DNA from: Marinobacter maroccanus
GTDB lineage: Bacteria; Pseudomonadota; Gammaproteobacteria; Pseudomonadales; Oleiphilaceae
DNA length: 64,000 nucleotides
Assembly (NCBI RefSeq): GCF_002933275.1
Contig: NZ_PSSX01000016.1
Coordinates: 38,236 to 102,235, forward strand
Direction of reading: 5' to 3'
A program made the position numbers and the translations under genes. Shown here one piece after another: positions 8,226 to 17,158 of the stretch. The notes below the pieces were generated by a model, which saw only the letters and a program-made list of their open reading frames with translations, had not been told where the DNA came from and did no database searches. The first letter of the stretch is position 1, and every line of letters starts with the position of its first letter.

Positions 8226-10796
8226 TCAGGATTTGACCCGCTCGTTGTCCGGATCAAACAGTGCCCGGTAACCCACCGCTTCGATTCGGATAGGGAAGTG
8301 CTCCTGGAAGTATTCCAGGGTCAGCTCACGCCCTTCCTGGGCGTACTCGGCGGGGATGTAACCCAGCAGGATAATTTTCCCCACTGAAGGCCCCCAGGCC
8401 ACACTGGTGTTGTAAGAGCGGCGACTGTGGCTATCCACCAGCACTTCACCGGTTTGTGGGTCCAGAATCGGCCATTGGCCAACCGGGTAGCGCAGAATGC
8501 CGTTGGCATCCCGGTGCTCGGTCATGGTCATGGTGCACAGGTAGGCCGATTGTCGGGGCCACTCCCGCTGCTCCAAATACGCGACCTTGCCGTGAAAATC
8601 GGCTTCCTTGACCTTGGGCCGTTGCAAACCGGCTTCGTAGAGATTGTATTCCGTTTCCAGGTCCACGTTCTGCAGTCGCAGGCTCTTCTCCAGGCGACGG
8701 GTATTGGCGTAGGTTTCAATGCCCACCGGCGTAACGCCCGCATCGTAGAGCAGATCCCAGATTCTCAGGCCATAGCTGAAGGGGAAATAGAGCTCCCAGC
8801 CCTGCTCGCCCACGTAGGAAATCCGGAAGGCCCAGACCGGGACCCCTCGAATGTTCAGTTCCCGGGCGGTGGCAAACGGGAAATTGTCCGCGGACAACTG
8901 GTCCGGGTCGGTAACGAACTGGGCCAATGTCTCCCGGGCCTTTGGCCCCCAGAGGCCGAGGGTCGCCAGTTCGTCGGTGCGATCACGCATCTGGATGCTG
9001 TCCAGCCCCTTCTCCCGGGCCATACGGGTGATCCAGCAATAGTCCCGATGGCCGGTGTCGCCGCCGCAGACGACCCGATAGTCTTGCGCACCCCGCCGAA
9101 TGATGGTCAGGTCGGAACGCACGCCCCCGCGCTCGTCGAGGAAATGGGTGTAGACACCTTTGCCGTTGGGGGTGGTACCGCCGACTTTGGCAACCGACAG
9201 GTATTCCAAAAGCGCTTCCGCGTCGGCGCCGGAAATATCGAAGATGGCGAAATGGGAGAGATTGATCATGCCCACAGATTCGCTCATCTCAAGCTGTTCG
9301 GCGTTGGATACCTCCCAGAAGTGTCGAGCGTCCCATTCGTGTTCCCGCACCGGGATCCGGTCGCGATATTTCGCCAGCAGGGTGGACTCGTTGGCTGCAT
9401 AACCGTGAGCACGCTCCCAGCCCGCGGCCTCCATGAAGTAAGCACCCAGACCCACTTCCCGCAGGTAGAAAGGGCTGGTTCGCATCTTGCGACCGGTCAG
9501 GTAAGGTTCACGGGGATGAACCGCCGGGGTGTAGATTTTTTTGGCCGTCTCGTAGCAGCGGTTATACACGAAGTCCGGGGTTTTCTGCAGCGGGTAGTGG
9601 CGCGCGATATCGACACTGTGGGGATCCATCTGTGGGGAGCCGTGGGTCATCCAGTCCGCCAGTACCTTGCCCGCACCCGGGCCATCCTTCACCCAGACTG
9701 CCTCGCAAAACCACAAATTACGGACTTCCGGCGATTCGCCCATCAGGGAACCGCCATCCGGCGTCACGGACAGCAGGCCATTGAAGGAGTGTTTCTCTTC
9801 CCACCCCAGCTCGCCGAGGATCGGCGTCATCTCAATGGCCTTTTCGTAGGCATCCATCACCTGATCCAGAGAAAGATCCCGCATTGAGGGGGACATCCGC
9901 GCATCACCGGGCTCCGCAATGGCGCCGGGGTAGACCAGCCGTGGGTTCTCCGCTTCGTAATAGCCCCATTCGATACGGCCGCCTTCGGTGGTGGTTGGGT
10001 CGCCGGTGTCCCGCACATAGGCAGAATTACCCTGGTCGCGGAACAGTGGATAGACGATCTGCTTGCCGGTGCCATTGAGCTCTTCGTAGGGGCCGAAAAA
10101 CAGCAACGGATGCTCCAGTGGCATCAGTGGCAGGGTCGCGTTCGCGGTGTTGGCCATCAGGGGCCCCCAGATGCCCATGGAGAGAACGACGTATTCGGTC
10201 TCAATGTAGCCCTTGTGGGTTTCCACGCCACGTACCTGGCCGTCCTGGACATCAATGCGGATGGCCGGCGTATAGGCAAAGGCCTGCAGTTTGCCGGTGG
10301 CCACGGCTTCTTCCACCAGGTCGCCGGCAACACTCTGGGAGCGGGGCACCACCAAGCCGGCATCCGGGTCCCACATGGCGCCCTGGATCTGACTTTCGTC
10401 CAGTAATGGAAACAACTCCTTTGCCTGTTTGGGCGAAATCATGCTGACATTGGTGCCGAACGCTTTTCCGGAACCCACCTTGCGGCGAAGCTCGTCCATC
10501 CGCTCGTCGTCGTCAGACCGGGCCACTTCCATGCCGCCGCATTTCACATAATTGCCGCGCTTTTCATAGAACGCCTGGCTGTATTTGGTGGTGTATATGT
10601 TCAGCTTGTCGTGGGAGGTGGTGAAGCAGAAATCCGATGCGTGGGAAGTTGAACCGATATCTGAGGGAATCGCGGATTTTTCCAGACCCACGATGTCATC
10701 CCAGCCTTGTTCGATCAGGTGGTGCGCTACCGACGAGCCAACGATACCGCCCTGGCCAATGATGACGACTTTTGCCCGTTTCGGTAGTTGTGCCAT
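8226..10796 (-). CDS. Dimethylglycine/sarcosine dehydrogenase-type flavoprotein (DAO-FAO-GcvT)
   Basis: An 856-residue two-part enzyme. The N-terminal half is a DAO-type FAD oxidoreductase with the dinucleotide motif IIGQGGIVGSS (residues 12-22). H52 in GSTSHASD aligns with the histidine that carries covalent FAD in dimethylglycine dehydrogenases. The C-terminal half (about 430-850) is a GcvT-fold folate domain with its barrel. The family oxidatively removes an N-methyl group and passes it to THF as methylene-THF. GAGAGGATCC precedes the ATG. The gene is divergent from a diguanylate cyclase and sits with GbdR-like, Fhs and MetF-like genes. The substrate could be dimethylglycine, sarcosine or another methylamine; context favours dimethylglycine. 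Confidence 0.85.
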   Translation of the reverse strand: MAQLPKRAKVVIIGQGGIVGSSVAHHLIEQGWDDIVGLEKSAIPSDIGSTSHASDFCFTTSHDKLNIYTTKYSQAFYEKRGNYVKCGGMEVARSDDDERMDELRRKVGSGKAFGTNVSMISPKQAKELFPLLDESQIQGAMWDPDAGLVVPRSQSVAGDLVEEAVATGKLQAFAYTPAIRIDVQDGQVRGVETHKGYIETEYVVLSMGIWGPLMANTANATLPLMPLEHPLLFFGPYEELNGTGKQIVYPLFRDQGNSAYVRDTGDPTTTEGGRIEWGYYEAENPRLVYPGAIAEPGDARMSPSMRDLSLDQVMDAYEKAIEMTPILGELGWEEKHSFNGLLSVTPDGGSLMGESPEVRNLWFCEAVWVKDGPGAGKVLADWMTHGSPQMDPHSVDIARHYPLQKTPDFVYNRCYETAKKIYTPAVHPREPYLTGRKMRTSPFYLREVGLGAYFMEAAGWERAHGYAANESTLLAKYRDRIPVREHEWDARHFWEVSNAEQLEMSESVGMINLSHFAIFDISGADAEALLEYLSVAKVGGTTPNGKGVYTHFLDERGGVRSDLTIIRRGAQDYRVVCGGDTGHRDYCWITRMAREKGLDSIQMRDRTDELATLGLWGPKARETLAQFVTDPDQLSADNFPFATARELNIRGVPVWAFRISYVGEQGWELYFPFSYGLRIWDLLYDAGVTPVGIETYANTRRLEKSLRLQNVDLETEYNLYEAGLQRPKVKEADFHGKVAYLEQREWPRQSAYLCTMTMTEHRDANGILRYPVGQWPILDPQTGEVLVDSHSRRSYNTSVAWGPSVGKIILLGYIPAEYAQEGRELTLEYFQEHFPIRIEAVGYRALFDPDNERVKS

Positions 10797-11077
10797 TTTG
10801 GATCCTCTCTACCTGCATTGAATGCCACCGCGCTGCCGCATTTCGGGCAGGGCCTTTAATCAATGTGGCTCTAATTGCTGATGGCAGGTAAATCCAATAC
10901 GACATCGAGCCGTCTAAAAGCGGCAGAGACCCGGCCCGTCGAATGGTGAAAATTCTGATTTTCGAGTGAGGCCCGCGCCAAAATCGTAATGGTGGTACCT
11001 CTTTTGATTCGCTTATTTACTGGTGGTCAGGGCGAGAATTTGTTTAGATTCGGCATGTACAGGGAATTAAGTGCGCT
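10797..11077. promoter_or_regulatory. Divergent intergenic region upstream of dimethylglycine dehydrogenase and a diguanylate cyclase
   Basis: These 281 bp carry the promoters of two divergent genes. A short perfect inverted repeat, GAAAAT-TCTG-ATTTTC, lies at 10948-10963. It could be an operator but is too short to be sure. No gene and no convincing sigma-54 site was found. Confidence 0.35.
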
Positions 11078-12169
11078 ATGAGCTCTTTTATGCCGATCCC
11101 GTCGGTTGAATCAAATACCGTATCCCCCCGCGACATGCTTATGCTGCGATTCTCCATCGTGGTTGGCGGCATTCTGATCTCTTTGTTCATGATTGGTGAC
11201 CTTCAGTTGATTCCGCCCGAACTGGCGGGCTCTTACATCACCAGCAGGGCTCTCATCCAGCTTCCGATTCTTGCCGGCTTGCTTGCTTTCACCTTCGCGC
11301 CGCAATTTCTCCGTTTCGCACAAACGGCCTTCCTGGCGACTGTTCTCAGCATCACCTACGCCAATTACTACCTCATTCATGTGGCCTGGGAGCATGCGGC
11401 ATTCAGTTTTCCCTATGAGGGCACGCTGCTGTACGCCTTCTTCGGTTTCTTTGTTTTCGGAATGAAATTCTATTACGCGTTAACCGCGATGCTGATCAGT
11501 TCCCTCGGCTTTGTCGGTTTGATGCTGCTGGATTCGGTCTACGGCGAGCGAACCTGGATGAACGCCGGGTTCGTGGTTGGCTCACTGTTTGTCGGTGTGA
11601 TTGGCAGGCACAGGATTGATCGATTGCTGGGTCAGCTCGAGGATGCCAATGAGCAGTTGGTTGACCTGAGTACCCTGGATGGTCTTACGGAGTTACTTAA
11701 CCGGCGTGCTCTGATGAGTGAATCGGAGCGCTTGTTTGCCTTGCAGCGGCGTTCCAACCAGCGGCTCGCCGTATTCATGATGGATCTGGATCATTTCAAG
11801 CAGTTCAACGATCGCTATGGCCACCAGGAGGGGGATTGGGCTATTCGTCTGCATGCGGACATCATGAGGCAGGTATTCAAGCGGCAGACAGATATCCTAG
11901 GACGCTATGGTGGCGAGGAGTTCATGGCTGTGATTGAGGGCGAGCATGCCGACCGGTTTGAGCTGCTTGCTTCTGAGGTTCTGAAGCAATGGCAGGAGAG
12001 TGCTGTGCCAAACGAGGATAGCCCTGATAGCAAGGTGCTCAGCTGTTCCATCGGAATCTGTCAGGGACTGGCCAACGAGTTCGATTCCATTGACGACATG
12101 ATCCGAAGGGCCGACGAAGCTCTGTATTGCGCGAAAAAACAGGGCCGCGCCCGTTACGTAATGGCTTAG
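11078..12169 (+). CDS. Membrane-bound diguanylate cyclase with GGDEF domain
   Basis: A 363-residue protein with about six hydrophobic helices in the first 185 residues and a GGDEF domain after residue 195. The active-site loop reads GGEEF at 278-282, a catalytically competent variant. R-Q-T-D at 269-272, exactly five residues before it, is a product-inhibition I-site. It should make cyclic di-GMP at the inner membrane and be feedback controlled. AGGGAA lies 11 bp before ATG 11078. It is divergent from the dimethylglycine dehydrogenase gene; nothing else suggests a shared role. Confidence 0.9.
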   Translation: MSSFMPIPSVESNTVSPRDMLMLRFSIVVGGILISLFMIGDLQLIPPELAGSYITSRALIQLPILAGLLAFTFAPQFLRFAQTAFLATVLSITYANYYLIHVAWEHAAFSFPYEGTLLYAFFGFFVFGMKFYYALTAMLISSLGFVGLMLLDSVYGERTWMNAGFVVGSLFVGVIGRHRIDRLLGQLEDANEQLVDLSTLDGLTELLNRRALMSESERLFALQRRSNQRLAVFMMDLDHFKQFNDRYGHQEGDWAIRLHADIMRQVFKRQTDILGRYGGEEFMAVIEGEHADRFELLASEVLKQWQESAVPNEDSPDSKVLSCSIGICQGLANEFDSIDDMIRRADEALYCAKKQGRARYVMA

Positions 12170-12221
12170 GATTCCGGCAATTTTTCGAACAGTCGGGCAA
12201 GTCCCGATTTGGAGGTTTGCT

Positions 12222-12614
12222 ATGACTCCTCAGTGGTACCTGATATTCGCTGATGCACTCCTGGTCCTGCACACGATGCTGGTCATTTTCGTCATTCTGG
12301 GGCTGGTGGCGACCTTTGCTGGCTATTTCCTGAATTGGCGTTGGGTGCGCAATTTCTGGTTCCGCCTGAGCCACCTGGCGGTTATTGCTGTTGTGGTTCT
12401 GCAATCCTGGCTGGGCGTGTTATGCCCGCTTACGAGCTGGGAAATGGCGCTTCGGGCCAAGGCCGGGGAGGCGGGCTATGAGGGATCGTTCATCCAGTAC
12501 TGGCTGCAGTCCCTCCTCTACTACAGTGCTCCGGACTGGGTGTTTATTCTGGCTTACACGATGTTCGGCGCGCTGGTCCTGGCCAGCTGGTTTCTGGTCA
12601 GGCCCCAGCGGTGA
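12222..12614 (+). CDS. DUF2784 membrane protein
   Basis: A 130-residue protein with four predicted membrane helices. The pattern of an N-terminal L-H-x-x-x-V-x-F helix, a W-R-W-V-R-N-F-W cytosolic turn, then C-P-L-T-x-W-E and a C-terminal helix fits the DUF2784 family. Function unknown. GGAGG lies just before the ATG. It faces the DUF3185 gene convergently, 13 bp away. Confidence 0.75.
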   Translation: MTPQWYLIFADALLVLHTMLVIFVILGLVATFAGYFLNWRWVRNFWFRLSHLAVIAVVVLQSWLGVLCPLTSWEMALRAKAGEAGYEGSFIQYWLQSLLYYSAPDWVFILAYTMFGALVLASWFLVRPQR

Positions 12615-12627
12615 AAAACCGGCAGGA

Positions 12628-12831
12628 TTATTTCTTGAAAAATGTCAGGAAAGCGCCGGCTGCAGCCGCGGCCGCCCCGCCGATCAGATACCACATGGTG
12701 TCGTCGGTAAATCGGCCTGTGACCGTCTCGGTAAGCTGGTTTCCCAGGGACTGTGTTGATTGGTAGCCGAAGTAGAGCAGCCCAATGCCAATGACCAATA
12801 AAACAATGCCGACCAGTTTGGAACTTCCCAT
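12628..12831 (-). CDS. DUF3185 small membrane protein
   Basis: A 67-residue protein with two hydrophobic helices: residues 6-22 (VGIVLLVIGIGLLYFGY) and a C-terminal alanine-rich helix. The link SLGNQLTETVTGRFTD and the D-x-x-M-W start of helix 2 match DUF3185. The ATG at 12831 has AGGAG 7 bp upstream, which decides the start over a longer frame. Unknown role; related proteins are common in marine gammaproteobacteria. Confidence 0.75.
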   Translation of the reverse strand: MGSSKLVGIVLLVIGIGLLYFGYQSTQSLGNQLTETVTGRFTDDTMWYLIGGAAAAAAGAFLTFFKK

Positions 12832-12940
12832 TGAATTCTCCTTTTGAATGGCGCTGACCTGCAGCTTGCCACCCGTCCCTGGTTTTTTCCAACAGCTCTT
12901 TCCATTAGTCGACATTTCTCTTGTGACAGTTGCCTTGGCA

Positions 12941-13567
12941 TTACTTTGGTTTCTTGGCAATCAGGAAGTAAACGTCTTTTGAGTTTTCCGGTACCCAGCG
13001 ATAATCGATCTGGAATCCGGCATTTTCCAGATGCATTTCCAACTGACGACGCGATACGAATTTTACATAGGGTGCAAATCGCAGTAGCCGGGCCAGGCAG
13101 GCTACTGGCTTGAGATATGGACGCGTGTCCTGCAGGCAGGCGGTATTGCTAACGAACACACCGCCGGGTTTGAGCATGCTGAAAACCTGGCCTATGGCAC
13201 GCTCTGGGTCTCGAAGCAGGTGCAGAATGTTTAACCCCAGAATCGCGTCGAACGCTTGCTGCCGATGTTGCATGTCCTCAAGCGTGGCAACGACGAAAAG
13301 AAGATTGTTTAGACCATTTCCTGCCATTCTCTCCCGGGCAATGTCGATCATTCGGGAAGAGGCGTCGGTTGCAAGGTAGCTGCGGACTTTGGGGGCATGG
13401 ATCAAAGCTGTAGACCCGGTGCCGCAGCCGAACTCTAGCACGTCCATTCCAGGGTGGAAGTACGTTTGGGTAAGGGCGATCTTTCTCAGATAGGCGTTCC
13501 GGTCTGCAATAGGGCGCCGGGCGTATCGGGCAGCGCTGCGGTTCCAGAAATTGACAGATGAGTTCAT
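12941..13567 (-). CDS. Class I SAM-dependent methyltransferase
   Basis: A 208-residue methyltransferase. Motif I is VLEFGCGTGS (about residues 42-51), followed by the acidic strand end YLATDAS and motif IV-like FDAILGLNILHLL, then a post-motif proline loop MLKPGGVF. These fit the ubiquinone/menaquinone-type (UbiE/UbiG-like) group, but the substrate is not identifiable. ATG 13567 with AAGGAGAG directly upstream is chosen over a GTG nine codons earlier. It is divergent from a LysR gene 105 bp away, which may regulate it. Confidence 0.85.
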   Translation of the reverse strand: MNSSVNFWNRSAARYARRPIADRNAYLRKIALTQTYFHPGMDVLEFGCGTGSTALIHAPKVRSYLATDASSRMIDIARERMAGNGLNNLLFVVATLEDMQHRQQAFDAILGLNILHLLRDPERAIGQVFSMLKPGGVFVSNTACLQDTRPYLKPVACLARLLRFAPYVKFVSRRQLEMHLENAGFQIDYRWVPENSKDVYFLIAKKPK

Positions 13568-13637
13568 GAACTCTCCTTTCCAGCCTGGCGGCATAAATTC
13601 AGTGAACCTATTCTATCTGTGCAAATCTGTTGGTAGT

Positions 13638-13667
13638 ATTGCCATAACTGTATGTCTGATATGCAAT
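13638..13667. promoter_or_regulatory. Candidate LysR operator (imperfect palindrome)
   Basis: ATTGC at 13638-13642 and GCAAT at 13663-13667 form an inverted repeat flanking a partly symmetric ATA/TAT core. It lies 5 bp before the LysR start codon and within the divergent methyltransferase promoter region. LysR autoregulatory sites often sit here. Only the symmetry is seen; binding is inferred. Confidence 0.35.
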
Positions 13668-13672
13668 AGTGA

Positions 13673-14578
13673 ATGAATTGGCAATCTGTTAAGTTCGATT
13701 GGAACCGGGCTCGAGCCTTTCTCGTGACTGCCGAGGAAGGGTCTCTGTCTGCTGCAGCAAAAGCTCTGGGGGTATCTCAGCCAACCCTTGGCAGGCAGGT
13801 CGCTGCGTTGGAAGAAGAACTGTCCACCGCGCTTTTTGAGCGGGGTGGTCGGGGGTTGGAGCTAACGCAGGCGGGTCTCGATTTGCTGGCCTATGTTCGA
13901 GCAATGGGGGAGGCTGCCAGCAGCCTTTCGCTTGCGGCAACCGGTCGGGCAACTTCCATTGAAGGCGAGATTGCGATTTCAGCATCGGAGATCACTGCGG
14001 CCTACATTCTGCCGCCGATTATTCAACGACTCCGACTTCAGTATCCGGGCGTACGCGTCAATCTTGTTGCCTCCAACGAAGCCAGCGATCTTCGCCGCCG
14101 CGCAGCAGATATTGCCATACGTAATTTTCGGCCTACCGAACCTGATCTGATCGCCCGCAAGGTAGGAGCATTTTTAGCGACTCACTACGCCAGGCCGGAA
14201 ATCCTTGCCACGCTGCCATCGCCGTTGCCTGAGAATCTTTATGAAGGTCCGTTCATTGGCTTTCTTTCGAACAACGCGGCTTACATGGGCGCATTGGCGC
14301 AACGTGGCATCAAGCTGCAGGACGAGCATTTTGTTGCCAGGACGGACAGCCATCTGGTTCATTGGCAGATGACTCGGGCCGGTATCGGTATTGGTATGAT
14401 GCCCGTTGAGTTGGGTGATGCAGAGCCTGACGTTGAGAGAGTCTTCGAGGGTAAGTTTTTCGGCGGCGATGTCTGGCTCGTCTCCCACCGGGAGCTCAGG
14501 ATGAACCTGCGGGTTCGGACGGTCTTTGATTTTTTGGCGGCTGAACTTTCCACGTACTTCAGCAGATCTGAAAGCTAG
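13673..14578 (+). CDS. LysR-family transcriptional regulator
   Basis: A 301-residue regulator. The winged helix-turn-helix is at residues 9-68, with SLSAAAKALGVSQPTLGRQV as the recognition region. A substrate-binding domain follows, containing the usual ITAAYILPPIIQRL strand-helix and an IGIGMMPVELG segment near the C-terminus. It is divergent from a SAM methyltransferase gene and its end overlaps the convergent MocR gene by 4 bp. The likely target is the methyltransferase or itself. Ligand unknown. Confidence 0.9.
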   Translation: MNWQSVKFDWNRARAFLVTAEEGSLSAAAKALGVSQPTLGRQVAALEEELSTALFERGGRGLELTQAGLDLLAYVRAMGEAASSLSLAATGRATSIEGEIAISASEITAAYILPPIIQRLRLQYPGVRVNLVASNEASDLRRRAADIAIRNFRPTEPDLIARKVGAFLATHYARPEILATLPSPLPENLYEGPFIGFLSNNAAYMGALAQRGIKLQDEHFVARTDSHLVHWQMTRAGIGIGMMPVELGDAEPDVERVFEGKFFGGDVWLVSHRELRMNLRVRTVFDFLAAELSTYFSRSES

Positions 14579-16020
14579 TTCGACTGAGTTTGGTTCGTTA
14601 GCCTGTCCCGGAGCTCAGTGACGCACTTGGCTATTTCGCGCTCGTTGGCGCTGGCAAACCCCATAACCAGGCCGGTTCTGGCAGAATCTCCCAGAAAATG
14701 CGCGCTCAGCGGTGTACTGCCAAATCCTCTGGTTTTCAGCCATTGGCTGAGCGCCCAGTCGTCAAAATCTCCTTCAAGTACCAGATGCATCCCGGCGCTT
14801 TCCGCCACCGGTTGAGCAAGACCGCCGAGCTTTTCCGTAACCTGGCTCTGGAAGAGTTGCCACTTGTCCCGATATAGCTGGCGCATGCGCCGCAGATGGC
14901 GTGTGAACTGACCACTCTCAATGAATTCGGCGATGGTTGCCTGGGCAAGAAGGGGCGTTTCGCCACCGCTAATCTGCTTCGCCCAGAGCAAGGGTTCGAC
15001 TACCGCCTCCGGGACCACCAGATAGCCCACCCGTAATGCCGGCAGAAGCGTTTTGCTGAAACTGCCCATGTAGAGCACGGGCGCATTCTCGAACAGGCCC
15101 TGAATGGCGGCGAAGGGCTTGTTGTAGAAGTGGAACTCGCTGTCGTAGTCGTCCTCGATGATCCAGCACTCATTGCGCTGGGCCCATTGAACAAGCGCCA
15201 TTCGCTGGGACAGGTCCAGGATGCCGCCCATGGGGTATTGGTGCGTGGGTGTGCAGAAAAGGAGTCTGGCCCTGGCAGGCTCAAGGCCGGGCAACGCTTC
15301 TACGTCCAGAACCTGGTTTCTAAGGGGTATTGGAATCAGTGGGTTGCCAAAACGGCCAAGTGCATTTCGGGCGCCACGGTATCCGGGGTTTTCACACAGG
15401 ATGCTGTCATCTCGCTGCAGAAACACATCCGCAAGCAGCGAGAGCGCCTGTTGTGCACCGTTGGTGATGATGACTTGACTTTCTTCGCAGCGAACACCGC
15501 GGGAGGTTCTCAGGTAGGCGGCGATGGCGCGTCTCAGGGGCTGATACCCCTGGATGCTGTCATATCCCCGCAGTGACCGGCGGCTTTCCTGATGGTGCAT
15601 GATCCGGTTCCAGGTACGGATCGGAAACGCGTCAAGGTCCGGCAGGCCCGGCTGGAATGGCAAACTGGCGTCTTCAACAGGCTTCGACTTCCCCCGTGGA
15701 AGTGCAGGCAGCGGTGGCAGTTCCATAGAGTCGCCACGAGGTTTGCCAAGGCCCGGCCCTGAGGGGTTCACGGCCGACTTGATATCTTCATGGACGAAAA
15801 TGCCCTTGCCCGCACGGCTTTGAAGAAAGCCCTCGGCCTTGAGCTGTTCGTATACCGCGTTCACCGTGTTGCGGCTGATGCCCAGGTCCTTTGCCATCTG
15901 GCGGCTTGGCGGCAGCTGGCGCCCGGGTAGGTATCGCTGGTCGAGTATCCGTTCGGATAATCGTTGATACAGCTGATGCTGCAGCGGACGCGCGCTGTCC
16001 AGCCGGATATCGTCGATCAC
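14575..16020 (-). CDS. MocR/PdxR-type regulator (GntR HTH fused to aminotransferase fold)
   Basis: A 481-residue protein. A GntR winged helix (about 10-75) contains LPPSRQMAKDLGISRNTVN. A fold-type I aminotransferase-like domain follows, with IIEDDYDSEF and SFSKTLLPALRVG; the lysine in SFSKT would hold pyridoxal phosphate. MocR proteins use PLP or its aldimine as effector. The start is uncertain: GTG 16020 has AGGA about 9 bp upstream, TTG 16038 has none. It is divergent from a pyridoxamine-phosphate-oxidase-like gene, a natural target, with a palindrome between them. Confidence 0.9.
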   Translation of the reverse strand: MIDDIRLDSARPLQHQLYQRLSERILDQRYLPGRQLPPSRQMAKDLGISRNTVNAVYEQLKAEGFLQSRAGKGIFVHEDIKSAVNPSGPGLGKPRGDSMELPPLPALPRGKSKPVEDASLPFQPGLPDLDAFPIRTWNRIMHHQESRRSLRGYDSIQGYQPLRRAIAAYLRTSRGVRCEESQVIITNGAQQALSLLADVFLQRDDSILCENPGYRGARNALGRFGNPLIPIPLRNQVLDVEALPGLEPARARLLFCTPTHQYPMGGILDLSQRMALVQWAQRNECWIIEDDYDSEFHFYNKPFAAIQGLFENAPVLYMGSFSKTLLPALRVGYLVVPEAVVEPLLWAKQISGGETPLLAQATIAEFIESGQFTRHLRRMRQLYRDKWQLFQSQVTEKLGGLAQPVAESAGMHLVLEGDFDDWALSQWLKTRGFGSTPLSAHFLGDSARTGLVMGFASANEREIAKCVTELRDRLTNQTQSN

Positions 16021-16033
16021 ATCAACTGGTCCT

Positions 16034-16062
16034 ATCAAAAGTCACAATCTGGATCTTTTGAT
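16034..16062. promoter_or_regulatory. Inverted repeat in the MocR divergent promoter
   Basis: ATCAAAAG (16034-16041) and CTTTTGAT (16055-16062) are perfect 8-bp inverted arms separated by 13 bp, so their centres are about two helical turns apart. The site lies just upstream of the MocR GTG start and between it and the flavoprotein gene. It is the best candidate operator for the MocR protein. Binding is inferred. Confidence 0.55.
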
Positions 16063-16127
16063 GGTATCAGAAGTGCCTTTCAATAGAAGTACATTTTGTG
16101 AAGTGCAAGACCGGAAAGGAGCTTCTG

Positions 16128-16730
16128 ATGACAACGACTGATTTGACCGGGACCAGCGCGTCCCCACTGACTTCCTGCCCACGCAGCAGGGTGCAGCGGG
16201 CAGTAAAGCGAGCAAGCTATGACAGAGAAACAGCCTACAGGCTGATTGATCGGCTCAAAACGGCGCATGTCGGATTTGTGGAAGATGGCGAGCCTCGCAT
16301 CATCCCGATCACTGCCTGGCGGCTTGGTGATGATCTTTATCTACACACGTTGAACGGTGGACGCTTGTCCCGGCGCCTCGGGTCTGGAGTATTACTTTGC
16401 ATCTCGTTCGCAGTGACGAATGAATGGGTGATGACCAAGTCGGCGTTCCATCACAGCGCAAACTACGAGTCCCTGGTGTTGTATGGGCGAGCTGAGCCGG
16501 TACATGACGATGCCGCTTTTGATGCCGCGTTCCGCGCGATCATCAACCAGATAGAACCAGGGCGGTGGGAGCAGGTCAGGGCGCCCAATGACAAGGAGAG
16601 AAAGGCAACGGCATTATTCCGGATACCGATTGAAGAAGGCGCTTTCAAAAGTCGCACCGGCGGTCCGAATGATGATCCGGAGGATCTGGCCCTGCCGGTC
16701 TGGCATGGGACCCTGTCAGCCGGGGGCTGA
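16128..16730 (+). CDS. Pyridoxamine 5'-phosphate oxidase-like FMN-binding protein
   Basis: A 200-residue split-barrel flavoprotein. The segment HVGFVEDGEPRIIPITAW, followed by LYLHTLNGGRLSRRL, fits the FMN-binding barrel of the PPOX-like (flavin nucleotide-binding) family. A VTNEWVMTKSAFHHSANYES stretch supplies the dimer interface and phosphate contacts. ATG 16128 follows GGAAAGGAGC at good spacing; an ATG ten codons earlier has none. It is divergent from MocR and may be its regulated target. The physiological substrate is unknown; true PdxH activity is not claimed. Confidence 0.8.
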   Translation: MTTTDLTGTSASPLTSCPRSRVQRAVKRASYDRETAYRLIDRLKTAHVGFVEDGEPRIIPITAWRLGDDLYLHTLNGGRLSRRLGSGVLLCISFAVTNEWVMTKSAFHHSANYESLVLYGRAEPVHDDAAFDAAFRAIINQIEPGRWEQVRAPNDKERKATALFRIPIEEGAFKSRTGGPNDDPEDLALPVWHGTLSAGG

Positions 16731-16831
16731 TCTTGATTGTTGCCGGCGGTGAATGCCTTCATAGACTACCTGGCCGAGTGCTACTCTGAGATCAGTAAGA
16801 ACTGAGCGTTTGTCTTTGCATAAGGATTCCA

Positions 16832-17155
16832 ATGTCTGAAGATCCCCTGAAAACCCTGTCCGACCTTGCCAGTGATGCCCATGCGCGAATTCAGGCAGCC
16901 CACCAGCACATCAATCCGGTGGTGGAGGTTCGCCGTGGTATGCGTGATGCGGGTATACCGGCGGATGTGATGACCATTGACTGTCTGCGCACACGCCGAA
17001 GAATTACGCTTATACTGCACGATGATCAGCCTGGCACTCTTCTTTATCAGTTCGTGACCATTGAGGATGAGGTAGGGAATGACTTTCAGCAGATGGCGCT
17101 CGGCGACATGACAACCACCAAACTGTTCGAGTGGATTCAGGAGTATTTTGGCTAA
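16832..17155 (+). CDS. Conserved-looking small protein of unknown function
   Basis: A 107-residue soluble protein, not recognised. It begins with a helical region, then has a basic R-T-R-R-R-I-T-L-I-L strand and an acidic C-terminal helix ending LFEWIQEYFG. No signal peptide or membrane helix. AAGGA lies 6 bp before ATG 16832. The homocysteine S-methyltransferase gene begins 3 bp after its stop, so the two are almost certainly translated from one message. Confidence 0.65.
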   Translation: MSEDPLKTLSDLASDAHARIQAAHQHINPVVEVRRGMRDAGIPADVMTIDCLRTRRRITLILHDDQPGTLLYQFVTIEDEVGNDFQQMALGDMTTTKLFEWIQEYFG

Positions 17156-17158
17156 TTT

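Noticed and set aside
10814..10827. Sigma-54-like sequence upstream of dimethylglycine dehydrogenase (minus strand TGGCATTCAATGCA)
   Set aside because: The GG and GC elements are only 8 bases apart, not the 10 that sigma-54 needs.
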